Position numbers and translations under genes: made by a program
In this document: positions 32,873-41,239 of the stretch, piece by piece
How the letters are laid out: every line of letters starts with the position of its first letter
Numbering within the stretch: position 1 is the stretch's first letter
Notes under the pieces: generated by a model
Told to the model about the DNA's origin: nothing
Seen by the model: the letters and a program-made list of their open reading frames with translations, nothing else
Databases searched by the model: none
Origin: Bacillota bacterium
GTDB taxonomy: Bacteria; Bacillota; Bacilli; Paenibacillales; Paenibacillaceae
Assembly (NCBI GenBank): GCA_023391635.1
Contig: JAEWAQ010000040.1
Location: 1 to 59,478 of the forward strand
Length of the DNA stretch: 59,478 nt
Direction: 5' to 3'

Positions 32873-34603
32873 ATGCGTTTAAGCAAAGTATTGACGATTG
32901 TGGTGCTTTGTTCCGTCTTCGCTTTGGCATTTGCGGGATGTACCAAGAGCAACAACAACGACTCGGCAAGCCCGTCCAATTCATCGGCTCCACCGGCATC
33001 CGAACAATCATCCGCTCCCCCCGCTGTCGACGAAGCCGCTGCAAAACTTGAAAAGTTGGGTCTTGACTCCAATCTCAGATTCAAGGAGACTCGCAAAATC
33101 ACCGTAGAGATTTATGATCGCGGCAATACCGGGGGATCCAAACCCGAGGACAACGTCTATACAAAGTACATCAAAGACGGAATGCTGCGCGACCATAACG
33201 TAGAAGTTACTTTTGTTCCGGTTCCGCGTTGGACGGAAGGCGAGGTCATTAACAACCTTTTGGCCGCGGGTCAAGCGCCGGATATCGGCGTCACCTACTC
33301 GTATCCTACAGTTCAAATTTACGCTAACATGGGTGGCGTCACGGACCTGGGACCTCTTGTCGACGATTATAAAGACCTTCTGCCGAACTTGTGGGAGTAT
33401 CTTACCGACTCGAACATCAATTGGGACAGGGATCCCAACACAGGAAAACTGTGGGCATTGGAGGCTCGTTTGAACGTCCTGAACCGCATTAATACTTTCG
33501 TGCGCGAGGATTGGTTAAAGAAGCTGAATCTCAATGCGCCAACAAATCTGCAAGAATTTGAAAACATGCTCAAAGCATTTAAGGACAACGCATCCACGCT
33601 TTTGGGCAAAGATGCGAACAAGATGATTCCTTTTTCAACGAGCTTTGACGTCGGATGGCGTACAGATCATTTAACAACGTCCTTTGTGCCCGACAATATA
33701 ACGGACAAGGACATCTTCGTTAACGGCTTTGACGATCGGCGTCTTCTTTACCCGAATTACAAAGAAGGCATCAGAACGTTGAACAAATGGTACAACGAAG
33801 GTCTAGTTTGGAAAGACTTCCCGCTCTATCCTGCCGGAGATAAAACAGAAGATAATCTCATTAAAGCCGGCTTTGTAGGTGCGTTTATGCACAACTGGGA
33901 TTACCCGTATCGTGACGGCGAAGACGGCATTACTGCGAACCTTCATAAGCTTGTCGGTCCGGATGCAAATTTTATTGCTATTGAGCCATTCAAGAACGAC
34001 GCCGGGGTTTACAGGAAGTTCTTGTCGGCGCCTGTTGACCGCAAGGTATTCTTCCCAGGTACCAACAAAGAACCGTTAGCTTCCATGTTTTATCTGGATT
34101 GGATTTCCAAGCTCGAAAATCGTGTTTACCTGCAATTCGGCGAAGAAGGAAAAACCCACGAAAAGATGCCGGACGGTTCCTACAAGACGATTGCCGCTAC
34201 TGACGAATACATCATGAACTCACCGGCAAACATCGACTACACGATCACAAGCAACGGTCTTGACACCGGCGACGCGGATAAGACCGCCAAGTCCATTGCC
34301 AACGGCTATGCTGGGGTTGACTCCAGATTAATTGTGATTGCTAATCAAATTACGACCCATGAAGGTCGTGTAGGCAAAAACGCCAAAGCGGGAGAAATCA
34401 AGTCTGAAGAAGGTCAAGGTGAACCGCTTAAAGTGAAACGTGATGCCTTCCTGGACCAGGCTGTTGTAGCGCCAGCCGACAAATTTGACTCCGTATATGA
34501 TGCGGGTATGAAGGATTACCTCAGCTCAGGCGGTCAAGCGATTATCGACGAGCGCAAAGCGGCATGGGAAAAACTTTATGGCAGCGAAACAATGCTGAAA
34601 TAG
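32873..34603 (+). CDS. Oligosaccharide-binding lipoprotein, LplA type
   Basis: Extracellular solute-binding lipoprotein of 576 residues. The signal ends in LAFAGC (Cys23), followed by a Ser/Asn/Pro-rich linker. The mature part reads like LplA-type proteins: EDNVYTKYIKDGMLRDHNVEVTFVPVPRW, LAAGQAPDIGVTYSYPTVQ, LWALEARLN. It starts with ATG 32873 after AAAGGAGG. With the two permeases it forms the importer presumably taking up methylglucuronoxylooligosaccharides for AguA and the GH3 enzyme; the ligand is inferred from context. Confidence 0.93.
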   Translation: MRLSKVLTIVVLCSVFALAFAGCTKSNNNDSASPSNSSAPPASEQSSAPPAVDEAAAKLEKLGLDSNLRFKETRKITVEIYDRGNTGGSKPEDNVYTKYIKDGMLRDHNVEVTFVPVPRWTEGEVINNLLAAGQAPDIGVTYSYPTVQIYANMGGVTDLGPLVDDYKDLLPNLWEYLTDSNINWDRDPNTGKLWALEARLNVLNRINTFVREDWLKKLNLNAPTNLQEFENMLKAFKDNASTLLGKDANKMIPFSTSFDVGWRTDHLTTSFVPDNITDKDIFVNGFDDRRLLYPNYKEGIRTLNKWYNEGLVWKDFPLYPAGDKTEDNLIKAGFVGAFMHNWDYPYRDGEDGITANLHKLVGPDANFIAIEPFKNDAGVYRKFLSAPVDRKVFFPGTNKEPLASMFYLDWISKLENRVYLQFGEEGKTHEKMPDGSYKTIAATDEYIMNSPANIDYTITSNGLDTGDADKTAKSIANGYAGVDSRLIVIANQITTHEGRVGKNAKAGEIKSEEGQGEPLKVKRDAFLDQAVVAPADKFDSVYDAGMKDYLSSGGQAIIDERKAAWEKLYGSETMLK

Positions 34604-34631
34604 CCATTTGTGAGTAGATGAAGATAAAAAG

Positions 34632-34675
34632 AAGGCCCGGTACTTCGCGGATGTCCGCGAGGCGCCGGGCCTTTT
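34632..34675 (+). terminator. Terminator of the aguA-importer operon
   Basis: AAGGCCCGG (34632-34640) pairs with CCGGGCCTT (34665-34673) and TCGCGG/CCGCGA extends the stem inside. TTTT follows. It separates this operon from the convergent uxuB gene. Confidence 0.9.
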
Positions 34676-34720
34676 GCTTCGGTGGAGAGGTGAAGTCGTC
34701 GTGGTGTCGCTATGCCTGAA

Positions 34721-35599
34721 TTACACGCCGGCGTAGGACATGAAGCCGCCGTCGACCGGAACGACGATGCCGGTGACGAAGCCCGAGGTGCGCTCGTCGG
34801 CGAGCCAGAGCAGCGTGCCGAGCAAGTCCTCGGGAACGCCGAAGCGGCGCATCGGCGTGTGCGAGAGAATCTTCTGCGACCGCTCGGTCAGCGTCCCGTC
34901 CGGGTTCGTGAGCAGGTTCTTGTTCTGCTCCGTCCGGAAGAAGCCGGGGGCGATCGCGTTGACGCGGATGCCGGACTCGGCAAAATGGACGGCAAGCCAT
35001 TGCGTAAAGTTGTCGATGGCCGCCTTGGCCGCGCTATAGGCGGGCACCTTCGTCATCGGGCTAGGCGCGCTCATGGAGGAGACGTTGAGGATGACCGCGC
35101 CGGGCCGGCCGATCATGCCGCGGGCGAAGATCTGCGTCGGAATGAGCGAGCCGACGAAGTTCAAGTCGAACACTTGCCGGAACCCGGGGATGCTGAGTCC
35201 GAAGAACGTCGTCACGTCAGCCAGGTCCAGATCGCCCGGCTTGAACGTCTCGTTCGTGGTGTTGGCGCTCGGGTGATTGCCGCCTGCGCCGTTGATCAGG
35301 ATGTCGCACGGGCCGAATACCGCTTGCACCTGCTGTTCGGCGGCCCGCACGCTGTCCGCATCGGTCACGTCGCAGGAGACCGCGATCGCATCGCCGCCTG
35401 CCGCCTTGATTTGCTCCACGACCGCCTCGCACTTGGCGGCCGTGCGGCCCAATATGGCGACGCGTGCGCCTTGCCGTCCCAGCTCCCGCGCCATCGCGCT
35501 GCACAATACACCGGAGCCCCCTGTCACCACCGCCGTTTTTCCTCTCAACCCTTCGTGCAGCGGAAGCGCTGATTGTGCATTCGTCTGAAAGTCGCTCAT
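34721..35599 (-). CDS. uxuB: D-mannonate oxidoreductase (fructuronate reductase), SDR type
   Basis: Short-chain dehydrogenase of 292 residues that, by family and context, reduces D-fructuronate to D-mannonate with NADH. It has TGGSGVLCSAMARELGRQG (about 26-44), NGAGGN, NVSS (172-175) and the catalytic YSAAK (188-192). The insert with ANTTNETFKPGDLDLADVTTFFGL is typical of the Bacillus UxuB/YjmF group. Its start overlaps the uxuA stop by four bases (ATGA). It is the last gene of the gntR-uxuA-uxuB operon. Confidence 0.88.
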   Translation of the reverse strand: MSDFQTNAQSALPLHEGLRGKTAVVTGGSGVLCSAMARELGRQGARVAILGRTAAKCEAVVEQIKAAGGDAIAVSCDVTDADSVRAAEQQVQAVFGPCDILINGAGGNHPSANTTNETFKPGDLDLADVTTFFGLSIPGFRQVFDLNFVGSLIPTQIFARGMIGRPGAVILNVSSMSAPSPMTKVPAYSAAKAAIDNFTQWLAVHFAESGIRVNAIAPGFFRTEQNKNLLTNPDGTLTERSQKILSHTPMRRFGVPEDLLGTLLWLADERTSGFVTGIVVPVDGGFMSYAGV

Positions 35600-36681
35600 T
35601 TCGCGATTGCTCCTTTATCCGATTGTCGCCGTGCCAGCGAATCCCATAATCCCCATAGATACATGATACCGAGCGCGCGGTCGTACAGTCCGTAGCCGGG
35701 CCGACATTGCTCGCCCCACAGATGCCGGCCGTGGTCCGGTCGGCAGTAGCCGTCGAATCCCGTCTCATGCAGCGTCTGCACAAGTCCGGCAATGTCCACG
35801 CTGCCGTCTTGCGTACGGTGAGATGTTTCGATAAAATCTCCGTTCTCGTAGACGCGTACGTTGCGAATGTGGGCGAACGGAATCCGTCCGGCAAACTCGC
35901 GGGCCATCGCAGCGATATCGTTCGCCGGATTCGAGCCGAGCGATCCGCTGCAGAGCGTGATGCCGTTGGCCGGGCTATCATGCAAGGCGAGCAGTCTGCG
36001 CAGGTTGGCTTGGCCGGTGACGATGCGCGGCAGGCCGAACACGGAGAAAGGCGGATCGTCCGGATGGATGGCCATACGGATCCCGCTGCGCTCGGCGACA
36101 GGGATGATTTCAGCCAAGAAGTATCCCAAGTTGCACCACAGATCTTCCTCGGTCACGTCGCGGTAAGCCTCGAACAGTTCGCTGAGCCGTGCGAGCCGTT
36201 CCGGTTCCCAGCCGGGCATCGTCATCTTGTTGTCGCCGTTAATAAGCCGCACCAGTTCGAACGGGTCTACGCCGTCGATGCGTGATTTTTCGAAAAACAA
36301 TGCCGTTGAACCGTCTTCCAATTCCTTGTATAAGTCCGTCCGCAGCCAATCGAACACCGGCATGAAATTGTAGCAGATCACCTTCACGCCGGCGCGTCCA
36401 AGCTTCTCGATCGTACGCTTGTAGTTGTCGATGTACCGTTGCCGTGATCGAAACCCCAGCTTGATGTCTTCATGAATGTTGACGCTCTCTACGACATCGG
36501 CGTGGAAGCCGGCATCACGGATATGCTGTACGGTCTGCGCGATGCGTTCCTCGGGCCATTCTTCTCCAGCCGGCATGTCGTGGAGCGACCAGACGAGTCC
36601 TTCGACGCCGGGGATTTGCTTGACTTGCTGCGGAGTTACGGTGTCGTTGCCTTCACCGTACCAGCGGAAGGTCATTCTCAT
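35596..36681 (-). CDS. uxuA: Mannonate dehydratase
   Basis: Dehydrates D-mannonate to 2-keto-3-deoxygluconate, using Fe2+ or Mn2+. The protein has 361 residues and shows MRMTFRWYGEGNDTVTPQQVKQIPG at the start (a UxuA hallmark), VESVNIHEDIKLG, CYNFMPVFDWLRTDL, MAIHPDDPP and LCSGSLG. AAGGAGA precedes the ATG at 36681. It lies between the GntR gene and uxuB. Downstream KDG kinase and aldolase, and the upstream glucuronate isomerase, are not in this window. Confidence 0.96.
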   Translation of the reverse strand: MRMTFRWYGEGNDTVTPQQVKQIPGVEGLVWSLHDMPAGEEWPEERIAQTVQHIRDAGFHADVVESVNIHEDIKLGFRSRQRYIDNYKRTIEKLGRAGVKVICYNFMPVFDWLRTDLYKELEDGSTALFFEKSRIDGVDPFELVRLINGDNKMTMPGWEPERLARLSELFEAYRDVTEEDLWCNLGYFLAEIIPVAERSGIRMAIHPDDPPFSVFGLPRIVTGQANLRRLLALHDSPANGITLCSGSLGSNPANDIAAMAREFAGRIPFAHIRNVRVYENGDFIETSHRTQDGSVDIAGLVQTLHETGFDGYCRPDHGRHLWGEQCRPGYGLYDRALGIMYLWGLWDSLARRQSDKGAIAK

Positions 36682-36695
36682 GCCGTTCGTTCTCC

Positions 36696-37382
36696 TTATG
36701 ACTTGAAGTAATGGGGATGTTGCTGCTTAAGCTCGTTCAGGTCGGTTACCGTCTGAAGCAGGTGCTCTTGCATCGCTTGCTCCGCCCAGTCTGCGTCCCG
36801 CTTGCGGATCGCTTCCGTGATCTTGAGATGCTGGTTGTACAAATGGCGCCAATCCCGGTCCGGCGCGAGCGACAGATGGCGGGCGCGGTCGAGATGGGTC
36901 TTGGCTTGCTGCAGCAGGTTCCAGGTGTTGAGCTTGCTGCAGCCGGCGAAAATCGTGCGGTGAAAAGCTTCGTCGAGCTCGAACATCCTGAGCTCGTCGC
37001 GTGCTTTCAGCGTGGATAACTGCGCGGCCAAGTTGTCATCCAGCGCTCGCATGCTGGCAGCCGGAAAAGCGTCGCATGCGAGCTTAGCGACCGCCCGCTC
37101 CAGCTGTTCCCGCATGAATCTCGCTTCCAGGGCATGATCCGCGTCGATGAGCGACACGAACGTGCCTCGCTGGGGCAGCACTTGGACAAGCCCCTCCTGC
37201 GCTAGGCGGACGAAGCTCTCGCGGACCGGCGTCCGGCTGACCTGGAAGGCGGCGGCCATATCCTGCTCGGACAGCGCCGAGCCTGGGAGCAGGGTCAAGG
37301 TGAGGATCTGCTCCTTCAGTTGCAGATAGACGGCGTCTCGGGTGGAGTGGGCCGGTGGAATGCCGTAGGATGCCGCGGTCAT
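36696..37382 (-). CDS. GntR/FadR-type regulator of glucuronate use
   Basis: A 228-residue regulator: N-terminal winged helix (about 14-80; QDMAAAFQVSRTPVRESFVRLAQEGLVQVLPQRGTFVS) and an all-helical FCD ligand domain (about 90-215). FCD regulators next to uxuA/uxuB usually respond to glucuronate pathway intermediates. It is first in the operon and is preceded by an inverted repeat at 37407-37432 that is probably its own operator. Confidence 0.9.
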   Translation of the reverse strand: MTAASYGIPPAHSTRDAVYLQLKEQILTLTLLPGSALSEQDMAAAFQVSRTPVRESFVRLAQEGLVQVLPQRGTFVSLIDADHALEARFMREQLERAVAKLACDAFPAASMRALDDNLAAQLSTLKARDELRMFELDEAFHRTIFAGCSKLNTWNLLQQAKTHLDRARHLSLAPDRDWRHLYNQHLKITEAIRKRDADWAEQAMQEHLLQTVTDLNELKQQHPHYFKS

Positions 37383-37406
37383 GGACTCCCTCCTTATTTT
37401 ATTTTT

Positions 37407-37432
37407 ATACTACCACACTTGTATGGTAGTAT
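37407..37432. promoter_or_regulatory. Candidate operator of the GntR-type regulator
   Basis: ATACTACCA (37407-37415) and TGGTAGTAT (37424-37432) form a perfect 9-bp inverted repeat with eight bases between. It sits 25 bases upstream of the regulator start, where promoter elements are expected. Short TGGT..ACCA-type half-sites are typical of FadR-subfamily operators. Confidence 0.6.
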
Positions 37433-37566
37433 GGGAGTGCTTTGTGCAGCAACCCGCCATAAAGAATATTTACGAATAGACGGATGAACTCCTTTCGTGG
37501 GCATCGCACGAACAGGCAAATATGATATATTCATGGTTGAGTAGGCGATTGGAAAGGACTGAGACG

Positions 37567-38373
37567 ATGAAGCTGATGACATTCAATATGAGGTTCAACA
37601 CCGCTTCTGACGGTGAGAACGCTTGGCCACATCGGACAGGTTACGTTGCGGAAGTCGTTCGGCGCTCGAACGTCGAGGTCGTTGGAACGCAAGAGTTGAA
37701 TCCGGGCATGATTCAGGACTTGGCCCCGCTGCTGCCGGAATACCGGTGGGTTGGCGTGGATCGCGGAGACGGAGGAACGAGCGCAGTCTGGTATCGCCCG
37801 GATCTGGTGGAGCTATTGGAAACGGGCGATTTCATGTTGTCGGAGACGCCAAGCGTAATCGGCAGCATGGGTTGGGATGCGGTATGTCCAAGAATATGCA
37901 CGTGGGCGATTCTGAGGAGGCACGAGGACGGTTTCACGTACGCTTTGTTCAATGTGCATACCGATCATGAGGGGGAGGAATCACGCTGGCGGTCAATGGC
38001 ATTGATCCTGGAGCGGATGGCGGCGATGTCGGTTGAACATGGCGGCGTTCTGCCAATGGTACTGATGGGCGACATGAATGCGTACCCGCAAGAGCGGTGC
38101 ATCGCAATGCTGTCAGATGAAAGCGTGAATACCGTGGGACTTCGGAACGGGTTCGATCGGCTGCAGGATCCGGAAGGGGAACGGTTGACCTTCCATGATT
38201 ACAAGGGCGGGGTCCAGGGAGAACCGATCGATTATATTTTTCAAACCAAGCATTTCGAGCCCGTGACGGTCGCCATTGATCGCAGTCTTGTGAACGGCAA
38301 ATATCCTTCGGACCATTACCCGGTCGTAATGGAGATGACTTATGTATCAAGCCTTGACGGGTTCATCCGCTGA
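37567..38373 (+). CDS. Endonuclease/exonuclease/phosphatase family hydrolase
   Basis: A 268-residue EEP-fold, metal-dependent hydrolase. The catalytic series is visible: TFNMRFNT near the N-terminus, VGTQELN (metal-binding Glu), FNVHTDHEGEESR, GDMNAYP (Asp/Asn pair), and SDHYPVV at the C-terminus. It has no signal peptide and no helper domain; members act on nucleic acids, inositol phosphates or other phosphodiesters, so the substrate is open. ATG 37567 follows GGAAAGGA. It is a single-gene unit closed by the hairpin at 38384. Confidence 0.85.
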   Translation: MKLMTFNMRFNTASDGENAWPHRTGYVAEVVRRSNVEVVGTQELNPGMIQDLAPLLPEYRWVGVDRGDGGTSAVWYRPDLVELLETGDFMLSETPSVIGSMGWDAVCPRICTWAILRRHEDGFTYALFNVHTDHEGEESRWRSMALILERMAAMSVEHGGVLPMVLMGDMNAYPQERCIAMLSDESVNTVGLRNGFDRLQDPEGERLTFHDYKGGVQGEPIDYIFQTKHFEPVTVAIDRSLVNGKYPSDHYPVVMEMTYVSSLDGFIR

Positions 38374-38383
38374 GAGTATGGGA

Positions 38384-38423
38384 CTGCAGCAGCTGCATCG
38401 AGGGGCAGGCTGCTGCAGTTTCT
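38384..38423 (+). terminator. Bidirectional terminator
   Basis: CTGCAGCAGC (38384-38393) and GCTGCTGCAG (38409-38418) are perfectly complementary and TTTCTT follows on the plus strand. It ends the EEP gene and could also end the two small minus-strand genes. Confidence 0.85.
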
Positions 38424-38463
38424 TATTACAGTAAATTCGGTTAAAGGTTTGGCATGTTCATTA

Positions 38464-38550
38464 TTATCGGTTAGTCGAACCCGGCACTGCAGAATCGTGA
38501 TTGTTGCCAGGCGACTGCTTTCCTTGGTTTTTGGATCTTTTGCGTGCCAT
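38464..38550 (-). CDS. Very small basic protein (28 residues)
   Basis: An open frame MARKRSKNQGKQSPGNNHDS... of 28 residues, rich in Lys, Arg, Asn and Gln. It has an excellent ribosome binding site (GGGAGG, followed by AAAGGAA) and follows the 61-residue gene by 12 bases on the same strand. Composition recalls minor small acid-soluble spore proteins, but I cannot assign a family. Confidence 0.45.
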   Translation of the reverse strand: MARKRSKNQGKQSPGNNHDSAVPGSTNR

Positions 38551-38562
38551 TTCCTTTCCTCC

Positions 38563-38748
38563 CTAGGTATCGTTTCTAATGATCACTTCATCCAGCGAGG
38601 TGCGCTCGTCTCGGTTTGCCGCTTGCGCAATTTCGCGATCGGTTTCGTTAACGCCTTGAATGTTGTCGGCTGCATCGGCTTGTTGATTCAGTTGCTCCTC
38701 GATCTGCCCAATGCCGTGCGCGCCTTGATGGTTTCTGCTTGTCGCCAT
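38563..38748 (-). CDS. Small Gln/Asn/Asp-rich protein (61 residues)
   Basis: MATSRNHQGAHGIGQIEEQL..., 61 residues, hydrophilic, no Cys, Trp, Tyr or Phe. GGAGGTG lies eight bases before the ATG. It is first of a likely two-gene unit with the 28-residue gene. Composition suits a spore-associated or intrinsically disordered protein; function unknown. Confidence 0.55.
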   Translation of the reverse strand: MATSRNHQGAHGIGQIEEQLNQQADAADNIQGVNETDREIAQAANRDERTSLDEVIIRNDT

Positions 38749-38894
38749 GGCTGATTCACCTCCGCTTGTTCCGTTGACCGTTCAGACCTTAATGTGCGAC
38801 ATACGGCAAGGAATTAGTCGCCATTGAAAAGGGGAGCAAGCCTCGGATTCTCATGGTAAAATGTAGAGAGCGAATGGCGAAAGGGTGGTATGGG

Positions 38895-39731
38895 TTGCGA
38901 AACGTGGTGAGTATGAAATGGCTTTTAGCGCGGATGTACGAACCGGATTTGGTGATCGTGGATTGCCGGTTTCAATTGGGACAACCGGAGTCGGGCCGTG
39001 CGGCTTACACGGAATCGCATATTCCGGGCGCGGTCTATTTGGACTTGGAGAAGGACTTGTCTGCTCCGTTAGGAGAGCACGGCGGGCGTCACCCGCTGCC
39101 GGATATCGCGACATTGACGGGGACGTTGAGCCGCGTTGGAATCGGAAACAACGTTAGGGTTGTCGCTTATGACGATCAAGGCGGCGCCATGGCTTCACGG
39201 CTGTGGTGGCTTCTCAAGTATCTTGGGCACGAGCAGGCGTACGTGATGGACGAGGGGTTCGCCGCATGGGTGAAGGCGGGGTATCCGGTGTCCGCGGAGC
39301 AGAAGGTAGCGATCCCGTCGCAGTTCCTCGCAACCGTTCAGCATAACATGCTGGCGGAGGTGGACGAGGTCCGGGAACTGCTGGGTTCCGACCGTCTCAC
39401 TCTGATCGATTCCCGCGAAGCTCCGCGTTACCGCGGCGAAGTGGAACCGATCGATCGCGTCGCCGGACACATTCCAGGCGCAATCAACCGGTTCTGGAAA
39501 GATGCATTGGATGAGCGCGGCGCCTGGAAAGACGTCTCCGGTCAAGCGGCGCGGTTCCACGATCTGCCGCGAGCTCGCGAGCTCATCGTTTATTGCGGAT
39601 CCGGCGTCACCGCCTGTCCGAACGTACTGGCGCTGCAGGAAGCGGGCTTTCAGAAGGTGCGTCTATATGCGGGCAGTTGGAGCGATTGGATTAGTTATGA
39701 GGGGAATCCGGTGGCGTCTGGAGAAGAGTAA
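38895..39731 (+). CDS. Two-domain sulfurtransferase (rhodanese type)
   Basis: Cytosolic sulfurtransferase of 278 residues with two rhodanese domains. The N-terminal inactive domain has LVIVDCRFQLG and AVYLDLEKDLS; the C-terminal domain carries the active loop YCGSGVTAC with catalytic Cys234. The CGSGVTA loop suits thiosulfate or 3-mercaptopyruvate sulfurtransferase. I chose TTG 38895, preceded by AAGGGTGG at six bases; GTG 38904 and ATG 38913 are alternatives. Its last 43 coding bases recur, 39 of 43 identical, at 48702-48744, next to recombinase debris. Confidence 0.88.
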   Translation: MRNVVSMKWLLARMYEPDLVIVDCRFQLGQPESGRAAYTESHIPGAVYLDLEKDLSAPLGEHGGRHPLPDIATLTGTLSRVGIGNNVRVVAYDDQGGAMASRLWWLLKYLGHEQAYVMDEGFAAWVKAGYPVSAEQKVAIPSQFLATVQHNMLAEVDEVRELLGSDRLTLIDSREAPRYRGEVEPIDRVAGHIPGAINRFWKDALDERGAWKDVSGQAARFHDLPRARELIVYCGSGVTACPNVLALQEAGFQKVRLYAGSWSDWISYEGNPVASGEE

Positions 39732-40102
39732 GAGCCAAGAGGCCGCGTCGGACGCGGTTTTAGGGGCTGTGACAGGTTGCCGGTGGGCAGGCTGTTGCGG
39801 CCCTCTTTAGGTTGTTCTGCAAACAGCTTGCAAACAGGAAGTCAAGGAAAGTGGTTGCAGGAGCGCCGGATACTGTTCGACCAACCAGCGTTGCAGTAGC
39901 GATAGTGGCTATCGTGGTCGTTCAGCGTCCGGGGCATCAAGCCTTACGTTTTGGAATCCAAGCGGATAAGGTATCTACCCACTGTTTCAAGAGAGCCCCT
40001 GAGCGAACGGGCAGAATAGCTTAATGGATCCTTTCCCTTCTCGCCAAGGACTGCATTCATTATAATTAAGTTAGTATAATCCAAAACATGGGAGTGACAT
40101 GT
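39732..40102. other. Intergenic region at the accessory-region border
   Basis: No gene seen. It holds the terminator at 39743-39761 and, near 40000-40026, a GGGCAG-type repeat (GCGAACGGGCAGAATAGC). Composition is mixed; the short open frames show no family features. Confidence 0.5.
39743..39761 (+). terminator. Terminator after the sulfurtransferase gene
   Basis: CCGCGTC and GACGCGG flank a single G and are followed by TTTT. With a five-base loop the stem is CCGCG/CGCGG. Confidence 0.7.
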
Positions 40103-40905
40103 ATGGAAGCACAACATATAGTTTCTAAAATCGTTGACAGTTTAAAACGAATCACCGGAGTGAGCGCTCTAGTACTTGGTGGTTCAAGAGCTAGGGGGAC
40201 GGAAAGCCCCAACTCTGATATTGATATTGGTATCTACTACGATTCCGAAAAAGGGCTAGACATTGCCTAGCTTCGTCGGGTTGCGGCTGTAATTGATGAC
40301 GACCATAGAGAAAACTTAGTGACAGAAATAGGCGGCTGGGGACCATGGATTAATGGTGGCGGTTGGTTGAAAGTGAATCAAACTCCTGTCGATTTTTTAT
40401 TCCGTGATCAAAACAAAGTGTCACAAGTAATTGAACAATGTGTCATGGGAGATATCACAATTGATTATCAACCAGGACATCCCCATGGATTTGTCAATTC
40501 GATTTATTTTGCTGAGATAGCATTGTGTAAAGTGTTGTGGGATCCTTCGGGGGTTGTAGGGCAACTGAAAAGCAGAACAATTCCATATCCCTCCGCTTTT
40601 CAAAAAGCAATCATTCAAAAATTTTATTGGGAGGCAAGCTATTCTTTAGAAAATGGATATAAAGGTATCTACAAAAAGATTTATCTTATATTGCCGGATG
40701 TTGTTTCAGGTCGGTATCTTGCTTGAATCAGGTTTTGTTTGCGATTAACGAAAACTACTTGATGAATGAGAAGGGGGCTGCTGCCATTGCCGATTCGTTT
40801 ACCATGGTGCCAAGCAATTACTCCCAAAGAATAAATCACATTTTTACTCCTCCCAAGCATAGCAAAGGGAGGTCGTTTCACATGGGCGCTGGCATGGTTG
40901 AATGA
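40103..40905 (+). pseudogene. Nucleotidyltransferase-domain protein, broken
   Basis: The N-terminus has the nucleotidyltransferase motif LGGSRARGTESPNSDIDIGIYY. An in-frame TAG at 40268-40270 follows DIA; the same frame then continues with LRRVAAVIDD...GGWGPWINGGGW...VDFLFRD to about 40680. A frameshift near the five-A run at about 40665-40680 moves the rest to another frame (YIAGCCFRSVSCLNQVLFAINENYLMNEKG...). So one nonsense and one frameshift change disable the gene. Base composition is low-GC compared with the sulfurtransferase upstream, suggesting acquisition. The last 55 bases contain a repeat also present at 42147. Confidence 0.85.
40848..40895. repeat. 48-bp dispersed repeat, copy 1
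   Basis: Matches 42147-42194 over 48 bases with roughly 80 percent identity, including AAGGGAGGTCGTT followed by CAnATGG. CTCC and GGGAGG arms can pair. Copy 1 lies at the decayed end of the nucleotidyltransferase gene. Confidence 0.6.
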
Positions 40906-41239
40906 GTAACAAGGTCAAGAGAGTGATTCAGCCACACCCCCTGTAAGGTCAAAAGCGGAGCGCTTAGCTTCTTGTGCAAAATGAATACTTTGAGAAATAA
41001 GTAAAAAAGGGATAACATAGTTCTACCGTAAAAGAGAGGAACAGCTATTGAATGGCATCAACTAAATATGATAGATTAGATAACTTAAGTGAAATATGTT
41101 TGATTGCAAATCGATTAATATAATTCCGAAAAGAGTGGTAAGCATGAAGTCATATATCAATTGGAGATATACGATCACCATCTTCAAGATAGCGATGAAA
41201 GGAGCGTGATAAATTAAAAAGAAAAAGGAGCAGAATGAA
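40906..41239. other. Gene-free stretch
   Basis: AT-rich, with no supported gene, hairpin or recognisable promoter. Confidence 0.5.
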
